Part shown: positions 47,971 through 61,650 of the stretch, piece by piece
Numbering within the stretch: position 1 is the stretch's first letter
How the letters are laid out: each line of letters begins with the position of its first letter
NCBI GenBank assembly: GCA_021397835.1
Contig: JAJFZO010000433.1
Location: forward strand, 744,001-808,000
Reading direction: 5' to 3'
Length of the DNA stretch: 64,000 nt
From: Moringa oleifera
Lineage: Eukaryota > Streptophyta > Magnoliopsida > Brassicales > Moringaceae
Translations under genes and position numbers: made by a program
Notes under the pieces: model-generated
What the model saw: the letters and a program-made list of their open reading frames with translations, nothing else
Told to the model about the DNA's origin: nothing
Databases searched by the model: none

Positions 47971-50885
47971 TCATAGCTTCAATGGTTTCAAGCCAAGTGA
48001 TGCTCGAAGCCTGTTAGCTTCGGCAATCTCTGGGTCTGGGTGGTCTGTTCCATCATCCTTCTTCTCCTTCTTCTCTTTCTTTTTCTTAGGCTCCTGTCGA
48101 TTGCTAGCATCCCCTGGTCCATCGCCATGCCTTCTAGGACTAATGCTATCACGGGCATGCCTCTTGCGATCCCTACTCCTGCTTCGTCCCCTTGAATGGC
48201 TCCTATGCCTGCCATGGTCTCTGTCTCGCCTCTCACGGGCCCTACCTTCCCTTTCTCTGTCTCTCTCCCTGTCACGATAATCTTTTTCCTCTCTCAGGCG
48301 ATAACGGTCCCTATCCCTGTCTCTGTCTCTATCTCTATCTCTGTCTTTGTCCTTGTCTCTTTCTCGGGCTCGTCCTCGTTCCCCATCATAGTCCCTATCA
48401 TAGTCTCTACCTTTGTCATAGTTGCGATCCCTTTCATAATCGCGATCCCTGTGACAAGAAGAAACAAGAATAGCCATATAAGCCTCCATAAATTACTGCT
48501 GCATCTCAAATTAAAATCCTTATAAGCTTAAATAAGAGGATAGGACATATGGTAGCAATATAGCAATACCAATTCCACTCAGATTGCAAATACATTCATG
48601 CCCTCCACAGGTTGACGCAAACAGCGACATAGGTAAAAGTGGGGATCTAATGAATATCATTATCCAAAAAGTTCTGGTACCAACAGATCCCACCAACATT
48701 ATGAGCATATCAGGATTGTGCTCATGCATGATGCAGCAGTTAATCACAAACCAAAGGAGAAGAAAGAAAATACAGAAAACATTTGCTCGCAGGCAAGTTC
48801 CATCTGCAATTGGATTGAACTTAATCACTTTCACCTTTATTACTTTAGAAGCATGTCGAATTTGGACTTTACGATGGCTTTGTAAAGCCTTGCAGTCATC
48901 ACCAAATTATGAGTAAATACTGTAACATAAATGTGCAGAGTACACCTAGATTCTATTCAGATGCTAACACAGAGGACATAGGTAACTGTAGCATTACAGG
49001 TAAATTGCAACTAAATTGTCTGATCCATCATACTTCTCGCTGCACACTGTCAGTGCAGAGAAACCTGGCAGGATCATAAGCTGTCACTATAGGAAGCTGT
49101 TGTAACCATCAATGGCTTGAGATGCCATAGAAGAAACAATGCAACTGAAAAATATTCATGCCCATGCACATGGATGTGCTTATAATAACAGGTCAACAGC
49201 TTCCACTATATCAATCCACAAGCATCGACTATATTATGGAGGTCTACACATATATAAAGAGAACAATTATCATCCTCTTTTTTCCTCTGTTTCCTTTTGG
49301 AAGGCGGGGGGTTAACAGTAGATCTAGAGCAGGTCTGCTAGGACAAAAATGACTCCAAGAGGGTCGGGGAGCTGTTCCCATCCAATCTTCTCAAGCAGCA
49401 AAATTAACAGATAGAATTCTTTAGTAATTACTATCTGAAATTTCTCACTGAGATTTATACCCCTGCCCTTCGGAGGAGGGATTGTAAGGGAGGAACCCAA
49501 CCTATATGGGAGCCCATCCCTGTATATAAAAGATACTCTTATGAATACCATTAAAGAGATAACCTTGCATCACGAAACAACAATAAAAATTGAAGAATCA
49601 TAAACCGGAAATGGGCAATGATTGGTACCGGTGTCTGTGACTATCCCGTCTCCTATCCCTATCTCTTTCCCTTGCAGGACTTCGACGGTAATAGTCCTGT
49701 AAAATAAAGGATGATGTTAACATCTGAGAGAAAAATATAAACCTTTGTTTTCCATAAGCAGAAAAGAGAGAAATATGAACCTTTTCAGCATCCAATCCAT
49801 CAGCAAGACCATCGTTCTCCTCTTTGTCTTCCTCCTCCTCAAAATCATCTTCCAATACACTTTTCCGAGGTTCAAGTTCACCAATTGATTCAAGATTCAA
49901 TCTATTAGAGCAAACAGAAAGCAAACATATGAGAGGAAACAATGGATGCAATATATTTGATTTTCAAAAGTTAGCAAGAAAAGATTTTCATTTTAAAAGT
50001 CGCATTCAATTATATTATTGCAGTTAATTGATGGATAAGGAACATCCCTAAACTATTTTAAACAGAAACAAAACTTGAGTTCCTATTTTCATTCACAGAG
50101 AAAGGAGCCACAGCTATCTAACATAAGTTTGACATGCCTTCTTAAAAACATTATTCAACATAGAAAAAATTATTGAAATGAAGTACCTTTTCTTAATCCG
50201 AGGCAGGGCGATATCACAGGAATAATCTTTGGTGAGGAGTTCATCTATAACCTCATCTACATGAACCAATGTGAAACCTGATTGCAAGAATAACAGTAAG
50301 TTGAATTATGAAGAAAAGAATGAAACAAATTTGAATAAAATTGAAATGACAGAAAAAACTGACGTCCATCAGCTGCTTTCTTCCTCAACTTTCTGTAATC
50401 ATTGTACAAAGGCTCCAGGTAGCGGTACACATCAACATCAGCCCCAGTGAGACGGAGATAGAAAGCACCAAGAATACGCACGTACCTGCATCAAAGTCAG
50501 TTAACAAAAAAAAAAAAAAAACAAAAGAGAGAATTAATAAACATAATGAATTTCTTTAAGTAGAAGAAATGTGATTTAATGAGAAGGGAGGGTACTTGTA
50601 GTCGTCATTCTTGATGAATTCGACGACTATATCCTTATCAGGCTGGATCTGGAGCATCTTGAGGACGAGGCAGATGAAGGGGGTGGGCTTGTTGTTACCA
50701 CCAAAGGTACCGCCGAGGTGGTCGAGCTCCATAGCCTTGTCCACAAGGGTCTCGGCGGTTAGCCCGAAGCATTGCTCCTTCCAGTAGGTGTTCTGGTATA
50801 TCTTGGACCGAACAATCTTCTCCACCAGGTTCTGTGGGTTCGTGCCCCTTATGCTCTTGGCCAACGGATCCGTCCTGTTCGCCAT
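47971..50885 (-). CDS. Pre-mRNA-splicing factor PRP38
   Basis: Spliceosomal factor of the tri-snRNP/B complex, needed for spliceosome activation in the nucleus; 389 aa. Exons (minus): 50885-50596, 50485-50364, 50277-50187, 49901-49781, 49696-49629, 48448-47971. The PRP38 domain covers about 10-170 (GTNPQNLVEKIVR, FGGNNKPTPFICL, VRILGAFYLRLTG, IALPRIKKR). An acidic linker follows, then an RS-like tail rich in alternating Arg-Asp with a pure RD run, an SRSRDRKRHARDS patch and a Lys-rich patch; it ends LKPLKL. The tail resembles plant PRP38A-type proteins such as Arabidopsis At2g40650. The ATG at 50885 starts the conserved MANRTDP. A double telo-box lies about 62-76 bp upstream. Confidence 0.94.
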
Positions 50886-50946
50886 TCTCCTTCTGATTCC
50901 TCAATCCGTTCTTTAATTCATCTCAATACAAAATTAAAGAACCAGG

Positions 50947-50961
50947 AAACCCTAACCCTAG
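50947..50961. promoter_or_regulatory. Double telo-box upstream of PRP38
   Basis: AAACCCTAACCCTAG, two overlapping telo-box units, about 62-76 bp before the PRP38 ATG. Confidence 0.6.
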
Positions 50962-51329
50962 TCCTTCACATGGGAGGATAATAGAGCCATGGACCGGACA
51001 AGGACGCCAACTAATAAAACCGTAGGGAATGGGACATGCTAGGTAGAGGATAGAAGGGGCGTTGAGGTGGCCATGGTGCGTTTAAATTAGTTTGGGCCAC
51101 TGATGGGCTAAACTGATGCGTCGTATGAAATTCCGGCTCGTCGGGCCTATACAAAGCTTTACTATGGACTCATTCATCTTGACGGGTTTGCATGATTTGG
51201 CCTCTCCCATTTTAGATGGCAAAGATAAGTGAAAAACAAGAAATGAAGATCAAATAAAATTCTGAGGTTCGTTTTTTTTCTTAAAATAAATCTTAATTTT
51301 AAAAACAAATAAATTTTAACATATTAATT

Positions 51330-51600
51330 TAAATTAAATATAATTTTATTTAACATATTTAAATTATTACAAAAAAATTTAAAATTTAAAATTTAAAAAA
51401 AATTTGTAATTATCAAAAAAATTAAATTTCATAAAAATAATTTGTAAATAAAAAATTATACAAATTTTAAAAATAAAATATAGAATTCATTCAATTTTTA
51501 AAAAATATTTTTAATTTTCACAGTCAAACTAACATTTAATTTAAACACAATTAATATCTCAAAATTTTTATTTAAAAAATTAATCTCAAGATTTTATATT
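51330..51600 (+). repeat. Dispersed AT-rich repeat, copy G
   Basis: Carries AAAATATAGAATTCATTCAA, then TTTTTAAAAAATATTTTTAA and AACATTTAATTTAAACACAA in the shared order. Confidence 0.4.
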
Positions 51601-51988
51601 ATATTTACACAAAAATAGATAAAAAAACATGACATATTTTTTTCTTTATTCTTTTATTTGTTAACATAAAAAAAAAAGAAAGAAGAATAGTTAAGGAAGA
51701 CCAGTGAGGCAAAGCCAATAGGATCACTTGTATTCTACAAGGGAATCAAATATCACAATTGGGTTTATTAGAAGAAACAAGATGACTAATATAACATTTG
51801 CTTTTGGAAAGAGAGATGGCACTTTAAAAAGAGAAAAATGTGTACACAACTAGCACTAAGTATACAAGAATGTGTATCTTTCTGTAGTTCCAGATGTCCT
51901 AGCTTACCTATAATAAAGACAGGAAAAGAGTTATGGCCCCAAGAATCTACATGATAAATTAAAGATTAGTCTTAACTACAAAGGAAGC

Positions 51989-54900
51989 TTATCGCTGTAA
52001 CTGATCCGGTGTGTTGTTGCTTGTGGTTGAAGACGATGTTCTGCCGTTGAGCAAGCCACTGTCCATTGGTGGAGTCACCCCCCACTTCCCCTCTAATTCG
52101 GTTGGCTCCATCACTTTGACTGACCCATCTGTAAGCCCAACTGCGATTTGGTTCGGCTCCTGCGGATGTGCAGCAACAACCAGAGGGTACACTGCTTGGC
52201 TTCTGTAAAACAAGAACCCAAGATCAGCTTGCCCAGAAAAGAAAAGAAAAAGGCATGCTGCGCCATGAATGATACACTAGCTTACCCGTTTAATATTGCT
52301 TGAGACAGATATGCTGATGAAGAAATACGGCATCTTAGCCTGAGGCTATCAGCATCAAACACTGCAACATTACCATCGCAAAAGGTAGCGTAAATCAATT
52401 GGCTGTTACAGGAGTATGCTGCACAAGATATCGAAGCAGACAAGACATCTTGTGGGACCCACTGCAAGAGAAAGCAAACAAATGTGATTGGTTTGTTGAC
52501 AGTGATGCTTTTTGATATATTCATATCAACATCCTACCTGTCGAATGCGCTCCATCTTGGAGGCATCATATATTGCTAACTGTGTCTCATGAACTACCAG
52601 CATGCGTATCTGATCAGAATGGAACTGCACTCGTGTCTCGCCAACAGGAGCCTTTCCAGTCGGGATTTGGATCGAAATTGATTTCCTCTTCTCCCATGTG
52701 TCAATGCTCCAAATGCATAGCTACAACAGGTAGTTCGCAGTCATTTTAAGCACCATAAGAGATGCACAAATTCAAGTAGCAGATGGGACTTGAGCAATCT
52801 TCCCAAGCCAACAGTTTTCAGACACACTGGATGCACAAATTCAACAAGCTAATAGCCCAATATGCAGATTCAGTTGCAGAATGTTCACCATACAATAGCA
52901 ACTAACATGATATAGAACTTGCGTTAACTAACTTGTGCTTGAGTTACTAAGTTATAAAGCCTGGGCTACCTGCAGCCATATGCCCCTTGTAGGTGAACAA
53001 GCATAAACAAATATAAAACATGGTCAAAATAAACAGGAAAGGGAACCTCTAGACAAATTTATGCTTCCTCTCTCAGCAATTTCAAAACACACAACTTTCA
53101 AATCACAAGGAAATTAACTAACATACTGAAGGCTCTTACAAATTCTGACTTACTTGCAATAATGAAAGTCAAACAATATGTATGACATCCGAGGCAGTAG
53201 ATAACTTGTGATTCTTCTCTTTTTTTTTTTCTTTTTTTTTTTTTTGGTTTTTGGTTTCTGAAATTGAATAAGAAGTACAGATCCAACTTACTTGAGCATC
53301 AGCACCTGATGAAACCAAGATATTAAGATGGGTAGAAAAGGCTAAACCAGTAATTCGCTTCTGGTGACCCTTCAACTTTGATTTCACCTAGAAAAACGCA
53401 AAGTAAATGATATCAGCTTCAGTTAAAAAGCACAAGCAGACCTCCTAAAGACTGTTGATAATGCATGACCAAACAGTCAAACAAGCAATTAATCACCTCA
53501 TCAACTCTAACATTGTATATGTGGATAGTTGAATCTTCCATTCCAATGGCTATGATGTTATTGTCCTGTGGATGGAATGCTAAGAAAGTTGAAGCAGGTG
53601 GAGGTGCCATGAATGTTGTCATTACCTACAATTGACAATCTCGTTGTGAACCAATAAAATCTCCAAATCTCCAAATTCACTATATTTCAAAACATGAATG
53701 TGTAGACGTACCTTGAATGTCATCATATTAAATAATGAGATCTTTCCACCGGTCGCTGACATTACATATGAGTCATTCTTTGAAAGTGCTATGCAAGGGA
53801 CCGCTTCTTCGAGGTTGACACCTGAGACATCATTAGTCATAAGAAGACCACTGTTCGGTTGCCAATGCTGTGGAACGACACTGGCAGTGGCCTTTAAAAG
53901 CTAACCAACTTCAGAAACCCCACAATTTTCAAGTAATAAAAAGAGAAAACAAGTGGTAGATTGAAGGATAAAAGAACCAGAGGAGGGAAGGCCTAGGAGG
54001 GGTGGGGAAGAGAGAGGGACAGGAAGAGATAGAAACTAAACTTATTTATTGTTAACTCGTACCTTTCCACTAGGATTCTGTTCATTGCGGGTCCACTTCC
54101 AGAGCTTTTGAATACCATTCGACCCAAGTGCCAAAATGCCAACACCAGAGTTTGTATACAGAAGCCGAACAACCTGGAAAGACATGCAATGGTCAAGAAG
54201 TATACAGCAGAAAATTTGGCAGCAAAGCATAATACTAAAAGATACTTAAACAGACCTTACTGGAGGTATCTGTGCTGTCAGGTAAGTTAACTAACCGGCA
54301 GTGAACAGGATCCATAATTTCAGCTAACTGCCAAGGTTTGGTCTTATCGCTTACATCATCCACAGTCCTTGGCTTTTCTATGCTTCTACCCATGGGATCA
54401 ACTCCATTCTTAAAGATGAAAGCCGAAATAGAAAATTAAAAAGATGCTGGTAAAAGACTTGAGCTAAATTTAACCGAAAAGAGATTCTAATGGAACTTTA
54501 GAATCCAGAAAACAGTTGACGGACTAGGTCAAATTTTTTTCAGCTTACAGTTTTTTTCCTTCTTACACAGAAGATATCAAGAATGCAACAGAAGAATTTA
54601 AAGATATGGCCTGCTTTAACATGCAAGAAACTGCTCTCTTATTGGAGACCAAGTACATTGTAAGACAATAAAACAAGTAAACCTTATTTCTCTTACAAGC
54701 TTATAAACCACAAGAAGCTCATAATCTTATCTTTTTAGTAAGTTCATAATCTTGTTATTATAACAATCCTCTAAATTTTGTCAATTATGAGTAAAACCAA
54801 CTTGCAAAAGTCAAGTTAGAAATATTTAGTTAACATACGAGAATTGGAGAAGGCCTGACAGGAGAGCTCCTTTCCACTTTACAGTTGACAGGACCAGCAG

Positions 54901-55844
54901 TTGCAACAGCAGAAGAGCTAGAAACCTAACAGATAAACAAATGTGTGCATAGGCCTTGAGCTGTGAAAATTTTAAGAGAAACAATCAAGCAAATTAAAAT
55001 ATATATATGGTAACCTTAAGAGAAACAGAATCAATGGGTGTTCTCAGTGCTTCAAAAGATGGTGTTTCAATTGCTCTTATAGATCTGAGGCCAGCAGCAT
55101 TTGCAAGTATCTTGAATCCATTATCTGCTGTAGTAACAGCAAGAAGATTTCCTTCCTTATTGAATCTCAAACGGGGAAGAGTCTGAAGCAATTAATATCC
55201 AGATGTAAGAGCCTAATTTAGAAGTAGAGATGCTTCAGAAAAGTGCAATAGAATAAATCATGTAACTAACCTGGAGTCCACCCTCAGCATCTATGCTAGA
55301 AATAACACCATTGTTGTCCATATCCCAAAACATTATCTGTCCATCTTCACCAGCAGCCAAAAAGTGATTTTGTGTGTCAAACTGCACAACACCGGCAGAT
55401 TTCTTCCTAAACCCAGTATAGGTCCTCTTTCTTGCTCCTTCGCTTTCATTCCATTCAACTAGGAAAGAGTCACCATCTTTACTTGTTCCACAAGAGAATA
55501 ATCTGACAAAAGACTCAGAATCAATGAATAACCTCAGAAATAAATACTACACGCAAATACACCTTACACAAAATTTGAGAAGACATTTCATAAAAGAGAT
55601 GATGAATACAGGCACAGTTCGGAGTAAAAGAGGAAAGCCATACTTATTAAACCATAATTTACTAAGGAAATGTTTCGTTCGTGAAATTAATTGGGACGGA
55701 AAAGAGTTAGAATTAAAAGGGCATAGGAATCTAAAATATAGCTCTACACACACACATAAACATGTACATGTACACATTATGGTGTGTCTATGAGTCTGTA
55801 TCATCACATATAAATACACACGCACGCACACACGCGTGCGTGCT

Positions 55845-55875
<31 letters not shown>

Positions 55876-58800
55876 GAATATGTATGCCTTGAATTTGATA
55901 CAACATTTCAGATTAGAATATATTATCTTATATTACACTATTTCTATTGTTATGATTTTATGTACATTTAATGATTCATAAGTTTTCATTCCACGATCTC
56001 ATATACTTGTAGTTATTGCTTCTCTCATTTTATTATTATTTAATTGATTCAATAATATATTCTGTATTTATATATTTGTTGATAACATAAACGAAGAGAG
56101 ATAAACTACGAACAAAATGTTTCTAGTGGGGCAATTTTAGTATAGATATAATCGTAAACCAGTTCAATTTACTTGAAATTGGCAAATTCTAACCAGAAGC
56201 TTAGAATCAGCATCTGTGATGCCATGAAATTGAAAATTCCTCAAAATTTGGTAATTTCAAATAACAAATCCAACCAAACATTAAGATTAAAAGAAACCAT
56301 AAATTTATACTTCAAAAACCTTACCTACTTCCATCGGCACTATAAAGCATTGTACACCAGTGACCTGGTGCATCATAGTCGACCCTGGAACCCATATTGT
56401 CATATAGCCAGGCCTTTATTTTTCCATCTATAGCAGTTGAAAATATGAACTGCAATTTCATAAGGAGAATCCTTAATGTCACCGAAACATGCCAACACTA
56501 GAATAAAACTTCAACATTTATAATTAGCAATCACACCACTGAACTCCTGTCCGTAGTAGAAATTACCAATTGCCACTAGTATACATAACTCCTTTGAAAT
56601 CCCATAAAAAGAACTTCCATAAACACACCAAGGATTAAGTCCAGCATATGATGTTATCATTTCTCGAATTAATTCAACAATGGAAAGAAAAATAAAGTTA
56701 TCATATGGAAGTTGCTGGTTGATGACCTCTGCTAGCAAACCAGGAAACTAATTTTAGATTGCTTCTTGACCTAAACAATGATACAGCAGATGTACAAAAG
56801 AAATAGCCTTTTTTCTGTAGTCTGACACACCTGAATGCTCTCCTTGTGATGAGGACACACGGAATAAACTGGTGCCTCGTGACCTTCAAAGGTAAATAGT
56901 TTCCGGCCACTCAGGTCCCACACCTGTTTCACTTTTTTCATTTAGATAACAAGCAAATTCCATATTTATCAAAAACTTTTCAAGATAATTTCAACCTCTC
57001 ACCTTTATTAGCTTATCATCTCCACAAGTAACAACACATAACTGTTTGTTTGGATGAGCAAAGGCCAAGTCATTCACACCACCAATATGGGCCTCGATCT
57101 GCGATGAGAAATGATGCAAGTAAAACTTTAGTTACACATTCTCAGTGCTAGTCAAGAAGTAAATATCTACTCACCTCAAGATGCTGGCGGAGGTCATTTG
57201 ATCCCGTACAAGCATACAAGTGAATTAAATGTTTTGTGAATGCAGCACCTGCAACAAGAAAAACCATGAGAAAAAACAGTTACCTTTAAAATGCAAGTGA
57301 TCCATGAACAAGTACATACCCACAAAACTTCCATCTGCACTCCATGTTACACGGCTAACAGATACTGGAGCATCTTTGACCATAGAAGCCTGTAAAGAAC
57401 ACCCAACAATACAACTTAATGCAACAAGTTGCTTCCATTTTTCAAACATATTGCATAACTTAGCATTTTACTAATGTTGTCAATCCACCACATACGAAGT
57501 AGATAAAGAAATGAAAATTAGTCTAAAGTGTCAAAGAGAAAATTTTGAAGATGCAAAAACCTGAAATGGTAATGAGCAAGCAGCCATATCCCATATCTTG
57601 AATGGCTTTGAAACCAACCTCTCCCGAAGTGCAAGTTCCCAAAGTGTAATTTCACCAGTTGTAGTCCCCACTGCTCAAATGACGTCATAAGTCAGACTTT
57701 GAGCTTAATTGAAGTAATCTATTTGCTAAGTTCTAACAATTTTGGTCCAGAAAAGAAGAAAATTCTTCATACCAAGCAGCAACGTATGGTGTGAAGGACT
57801 GAAATCCATGCTTGTGACAGCAGATCCTTGATGCATGGTCAAAGCTACCTTCGTTGGCAAGTCATCCAATGACCATTGAGCTTGCGGTCTAGGTGTTGGA
57901 TATGTAACCTGAAAATTAAAGAAGTCAGGACCCCCATCAAAGAACATGATAAAGTATGTCATAATTGCATTTATGAACAAAATCAAAATCAGAATTACCT
58001 CCTCAACAGATTGGGCAGGCCGCAGCCGTTTCATTAGTTGTTCATGATCAGGATTCTGGTAATCAACTATACCAGGAGTTACTGGAGGTGTTCTTGGACG
58101 TTTCAATACAGAAACTACTCAGAAGGAAAAGTAACATGTCAACACATTGATATCTACTACTCTTACTTACACAAGCAAAAGTCAACTGAAAACTCATTCC
58201 ATCCAATAGCAAAACAGGCCCCTTTGGGTCATCAGGTTAAGTAAATGTTAGTTCAATCTGTCAACACAGTGTAAAACATCAGATAAAACAAATAATAGCC
58301 AGAGTCTCCAACTTGCTGCAGACAGCACAAAAGATTTTATAGAACTAAGAAATTTAATTCCATTATACATTCTGTATAGAGACATAAATTCAGAACAGTA
58401 AGACCAACCCAAACTTTTAGTTCAGAAACAGAAGGAAACAAAGTACGAACTTAAAAATTAGAATGGCTGTTTTTACAGGAGCTATAACCAGCAATAATAA
58501 AACCATTAACCAAAAGACTTTCTCAGGATTAGCACACTTTTTGAACTATGTCCAACGCCATATTCATCTGCATAATTTCCAACCTTATAAAAAAATTCTA
58601 ACCTTGATTTTGGGGAACAGGTATGGTAGATGCAGTAACAACAGCTGCTTGAACAGATGAAGAAGCAGAAGCATTGGCCATCCAACTAGCTAAAGCACCA
58701 GCATTAGTAGCTGCTGCAGGAGGAAAGGGCTACACACAAAAATGAAAACAAAATGTCCATTAGTCAACTTCCAAAAACTCAGATTAGTACTCATGTACTG

Positions 58801-61650
58801 AAAATCTTTAGTAGTGGTAATAGCATACACCATGAGCTCCAAGAGACGTATAAGCAGCAGGCTTAGCAACTGCAGCAACTGGAAGATTAACAGGTGTAGG
58901 TGCAAGAGGACCATTTGGAGGATTACATGTGTGGTCAGTGAATAAAGTCTTAATATCTGGATTTGGCCTAGGGTTCTTACAAAGCTGGTGCTGCCAATTC
59001 AGACTGCATGGAAAGAAAATTCACGAATGAAGCACCAAAATACTACTATGACATGATAACGTAGACAGACATAATATCACAAATCACTGCAGTAACACAC
59101 ATCACAAAGTCATGCCAAGAAAAATTCCAATCTATTGTATCCTTACTTTAACCCCATATAACTGTGAAAGAGAGACCAGAACAAGCAACCAAGAGAGAGG
59201 GAGAGGAAGCAATAGCAGTAGATATTCTTCTGAGAAGAAATTAAATAGAAAAAAACAATTATCAATAAAATAATTCATTGCCCACATCAACAAGCACATG
59301 ACACTAAGATTACCTACAAGAACAGACCAAACTGAAACATTAACAGGTAATGTCTTAAAATACTTTTTAAATTAAATAATGATGCAAGTATAAGAAATGG
59401 GATTCAGCTAAGCTAACTTGAATAGGAAGCTAGTTAGAATAGAAAAACTCTGTTTGGATTAAACAATGAAGAATAGGGCGCGATCAGGTTGCTTTTGTGA
59501 CCTAACGTATATGAAGCACTCACATACACAGCCACATAGACATATACGCACATGCACATAGTTGCCTTCCTTCAAACAGTATATCAACTTTACCTTTGAT
59601 TGATTAGAGTCCTCAACCTCGATGCCCTAAGTGTGGGGAAGACAAGTTTATCACGAAAAAGTGGATTGGCTTCAATGAGCTTTTTTAGTTCTGCCAACAT
59701 TATGCTGCGAGCAGTTTTGGTGTCACCATACTTGGAAAGCTGCTCATTTTCCCTGATCCCAAAATAAAACCAGGAAAAAAAAAAGTAAATATTAGGCAGT
59801 TGCGGGTATCATTTGTCCATCTAATAGCTGCTTCGTCCTGTTGTTGACAAACAATAGGGAAAGTAAAAGGATTAGAATCTTAAATCTTCTTTTGCATGAT
59901 TCCACAGCTTATTTGCAACAAAATACTCATTCTACTAAAGTTTTCTACGAAGCTCAATCGAGCAAAAGTTTACATTCTCTCAAACTTTAGATGACAAAAA
60001 TGCCACTGAAAGTTTTTTGGATTTCACAACTCTATAGGCTTGGCACATAATTATTTCTTTCTTCTCTTCTAGCTTCTCTAGTTTTTCTCTGTTTTATTTA
60101 TTTTCAGTAGAAAATTATCTCTTCCATACACCACGTGACTTGAGTTTTAGAAATGTTTGTTAATGGTACTTATAAGTTCTTTTTTATATTAAAAAAAAAA
60201 AAGTCAATCATGATGCTCTTTTGGCCTCTTTCCCAATTTTCTCCACAACCAAAGTTCTCATGAATGGAAGCAGATCATCAAGCTCTCACCTGTCTAGTTT
60301 AACTAATATATCTTATAAGTGCAAAAGAAAATTACCTGAAGTTGCTGAGAGTTAAAAGCTGAGTAATTTCCTTGTACAATTCCTCATTAAATGTTGAGAA
60401 CACTTTCAAATCATGCACCAATATCTCGACAGCCTTTGCCTTGTCTTGCCTGTAATATCAATAAACAACCAAAGCTAAAATAATTACACTTTCTCAAGCC
60501 ATCAAAAAGCATAATAAATATTAATGAATCAATGCAAATTAACCATACCGATCAAGGGCTTCTAAATATTTCTGCTTCCTAATTTCAAAAAATATCTTCA
60601 TGGAATATCTGTTATCGTCAACTTTGGTAAAGCCTGACAAGTACTTCTCAACTTCTTCCCATTCTCCTGCCTGAACTTTCTCGTCAAAGTACTTCATATT
60701 GAAGAAAAAGCCCGATTCTTTCTCGAGCCTACAGAGGGAATAAATTTCCAATCATGCGACAGCCTATTCAAACAAAGCTCTCAATTTGGAAGACAGAGAA
60801 ATGGTAAGAAAGAGATCATCGATATTATTGTATTATTCATCTTCTTTGAAGCCAACAACAAAATAGTATTTACTCAAGACCATTCACTAAGGGAGTTGCC
60901 TCTGTATTTGGCTTATGCCTTCATTGGTACCTTTGCCAGTGATTAATAATTGTTTTGTTAATATTTATGAAACGACACGACATGAACCCTAATCTGCACC
61001 ACTCTGTTTCAGTAAATCAGTCAATTCTCATTACAAAGAACATGCTATTCTTCTGTGTCTTATAAACACAACCAAAGAACAGGCAACCATAGAAAATAAA
61101 TATATATCCCTAAATAGCATATTTTTGCACATTTTTACCAAACAAAATAAAGCCCCAGAGTCCCACTAAAATAAAGAACAAACCATCTCACCCGATTTGA
61201 AAGAAAATTCCACCTTTCACATAATCAACCAACTTTGCAGGACCAAACAAATTTTTCCATCTGTTTTCTAGTCTCTTCCTCCAAGTTCTCAAAATAGAGA
61301 CCATTACTATTGGTTAAAGTCATTATACCTCAAATCTTATATTTTTGCATTTCCTCAACCCCAAACACAACAAATCCACAGCTCAGGCAAAATCGAAACA
61401 ACTCTCTGCATCAGCATAAACAATCATTCACAAACAGACAAAACCATGGAACCAAGACTCAAGATTCACAAATTTCCCTCCATCTCTTCAGCTTTCCTTC
61501 CATTCACTCCACACCAGACACATAAAGGAATAAATACACATATAATATGAGGAAAGACAAATAAGCTTACTTATGAACAGACTCCTTAAATTTCTCTTCG
61601 TCCAGAAATTGGAGTATGAGAAACACCAATTCTCTGCTCAAAGACGACAT
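51989..61650 (-). CDS. TOPLESS-related transcriptional corepressor (TPR2/TPR3-like)
   Basis: Groucho/TLE-type corepressor recruited by EAR-motif repressors, 1127 aa. Exons (minus): 61650-61571, 60728-60549, 60449-60336, 59752-59594, 59003-58829, 58729-58603, 58114-57999, 57908-57773, 57670-57561, 57389-57320, 57248-57175, 57098-57003, 56923-56831, 56449-56325, 55502-55271, 55182-55015, 54925-54839, 54408-54256, 54173-54063, 53891-53712, 53625-53497, 53387-53292, 52720-52538, 52461-52286, 52202-51989. LisH and CTLH domains occupy about 4-92 (MSSLSRELVFLILQFLDEEK at the start), then the CRA region (FRENEQLSKYGDTK, NWQHQLCKNPRPNPDIK). A Pro/Ala-rich linker carries LKRPRTPP near 282, and two WD40 propellers fill about 345-1100. 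The C-terminus is PDQLQR. Residues such as ESVHKLEKESG and DEKVQAGEW favour TPR2/TPR3 over TPL/TPR1. Its acceptor at 58114 has an alternative 3 nt upstream. Confidence 0.95.
55503..56324 (-). other. Long TOPLESS-related intron with CA/CG alternating tract
   Basis: An 822-bp GT-AG intron. It holds ACAC/ACGC/GTGC alternating purine-pyrimidine DNA at 55814-55843, directly followed by a CA run to about 55871, and a shorter CA/ACATGTACATGT patch at 55745-55776. No coding exon is present. Confidence 0.75.
55845..55871. repeat. CA microsatellite
   Basis: Uninterrupted CA dinucleotide run next to an alternating CG/CA tract. Confidence 0.9.

Larger units (their letters stand above)
50886..51988. other. 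PRP38 promoter and TOPLESS-related 3' flank
   Basis: About 1.1 kb. The PRP38 side has the double telo-box and TGGGCC at 51085; the rest is AT-rich with one dispersed-repeat copy, then probable 3' UTR of the TOPLESS-related gene. Confidence 0.6.

Noticed and set aside
47858..48280. 140-codon plus-strand frame rich in Leu and Ser
   Set aside because: Antisense shadow of the Arg/Asp-rich PRP38 tail; periodic sequence keeps every frame open.
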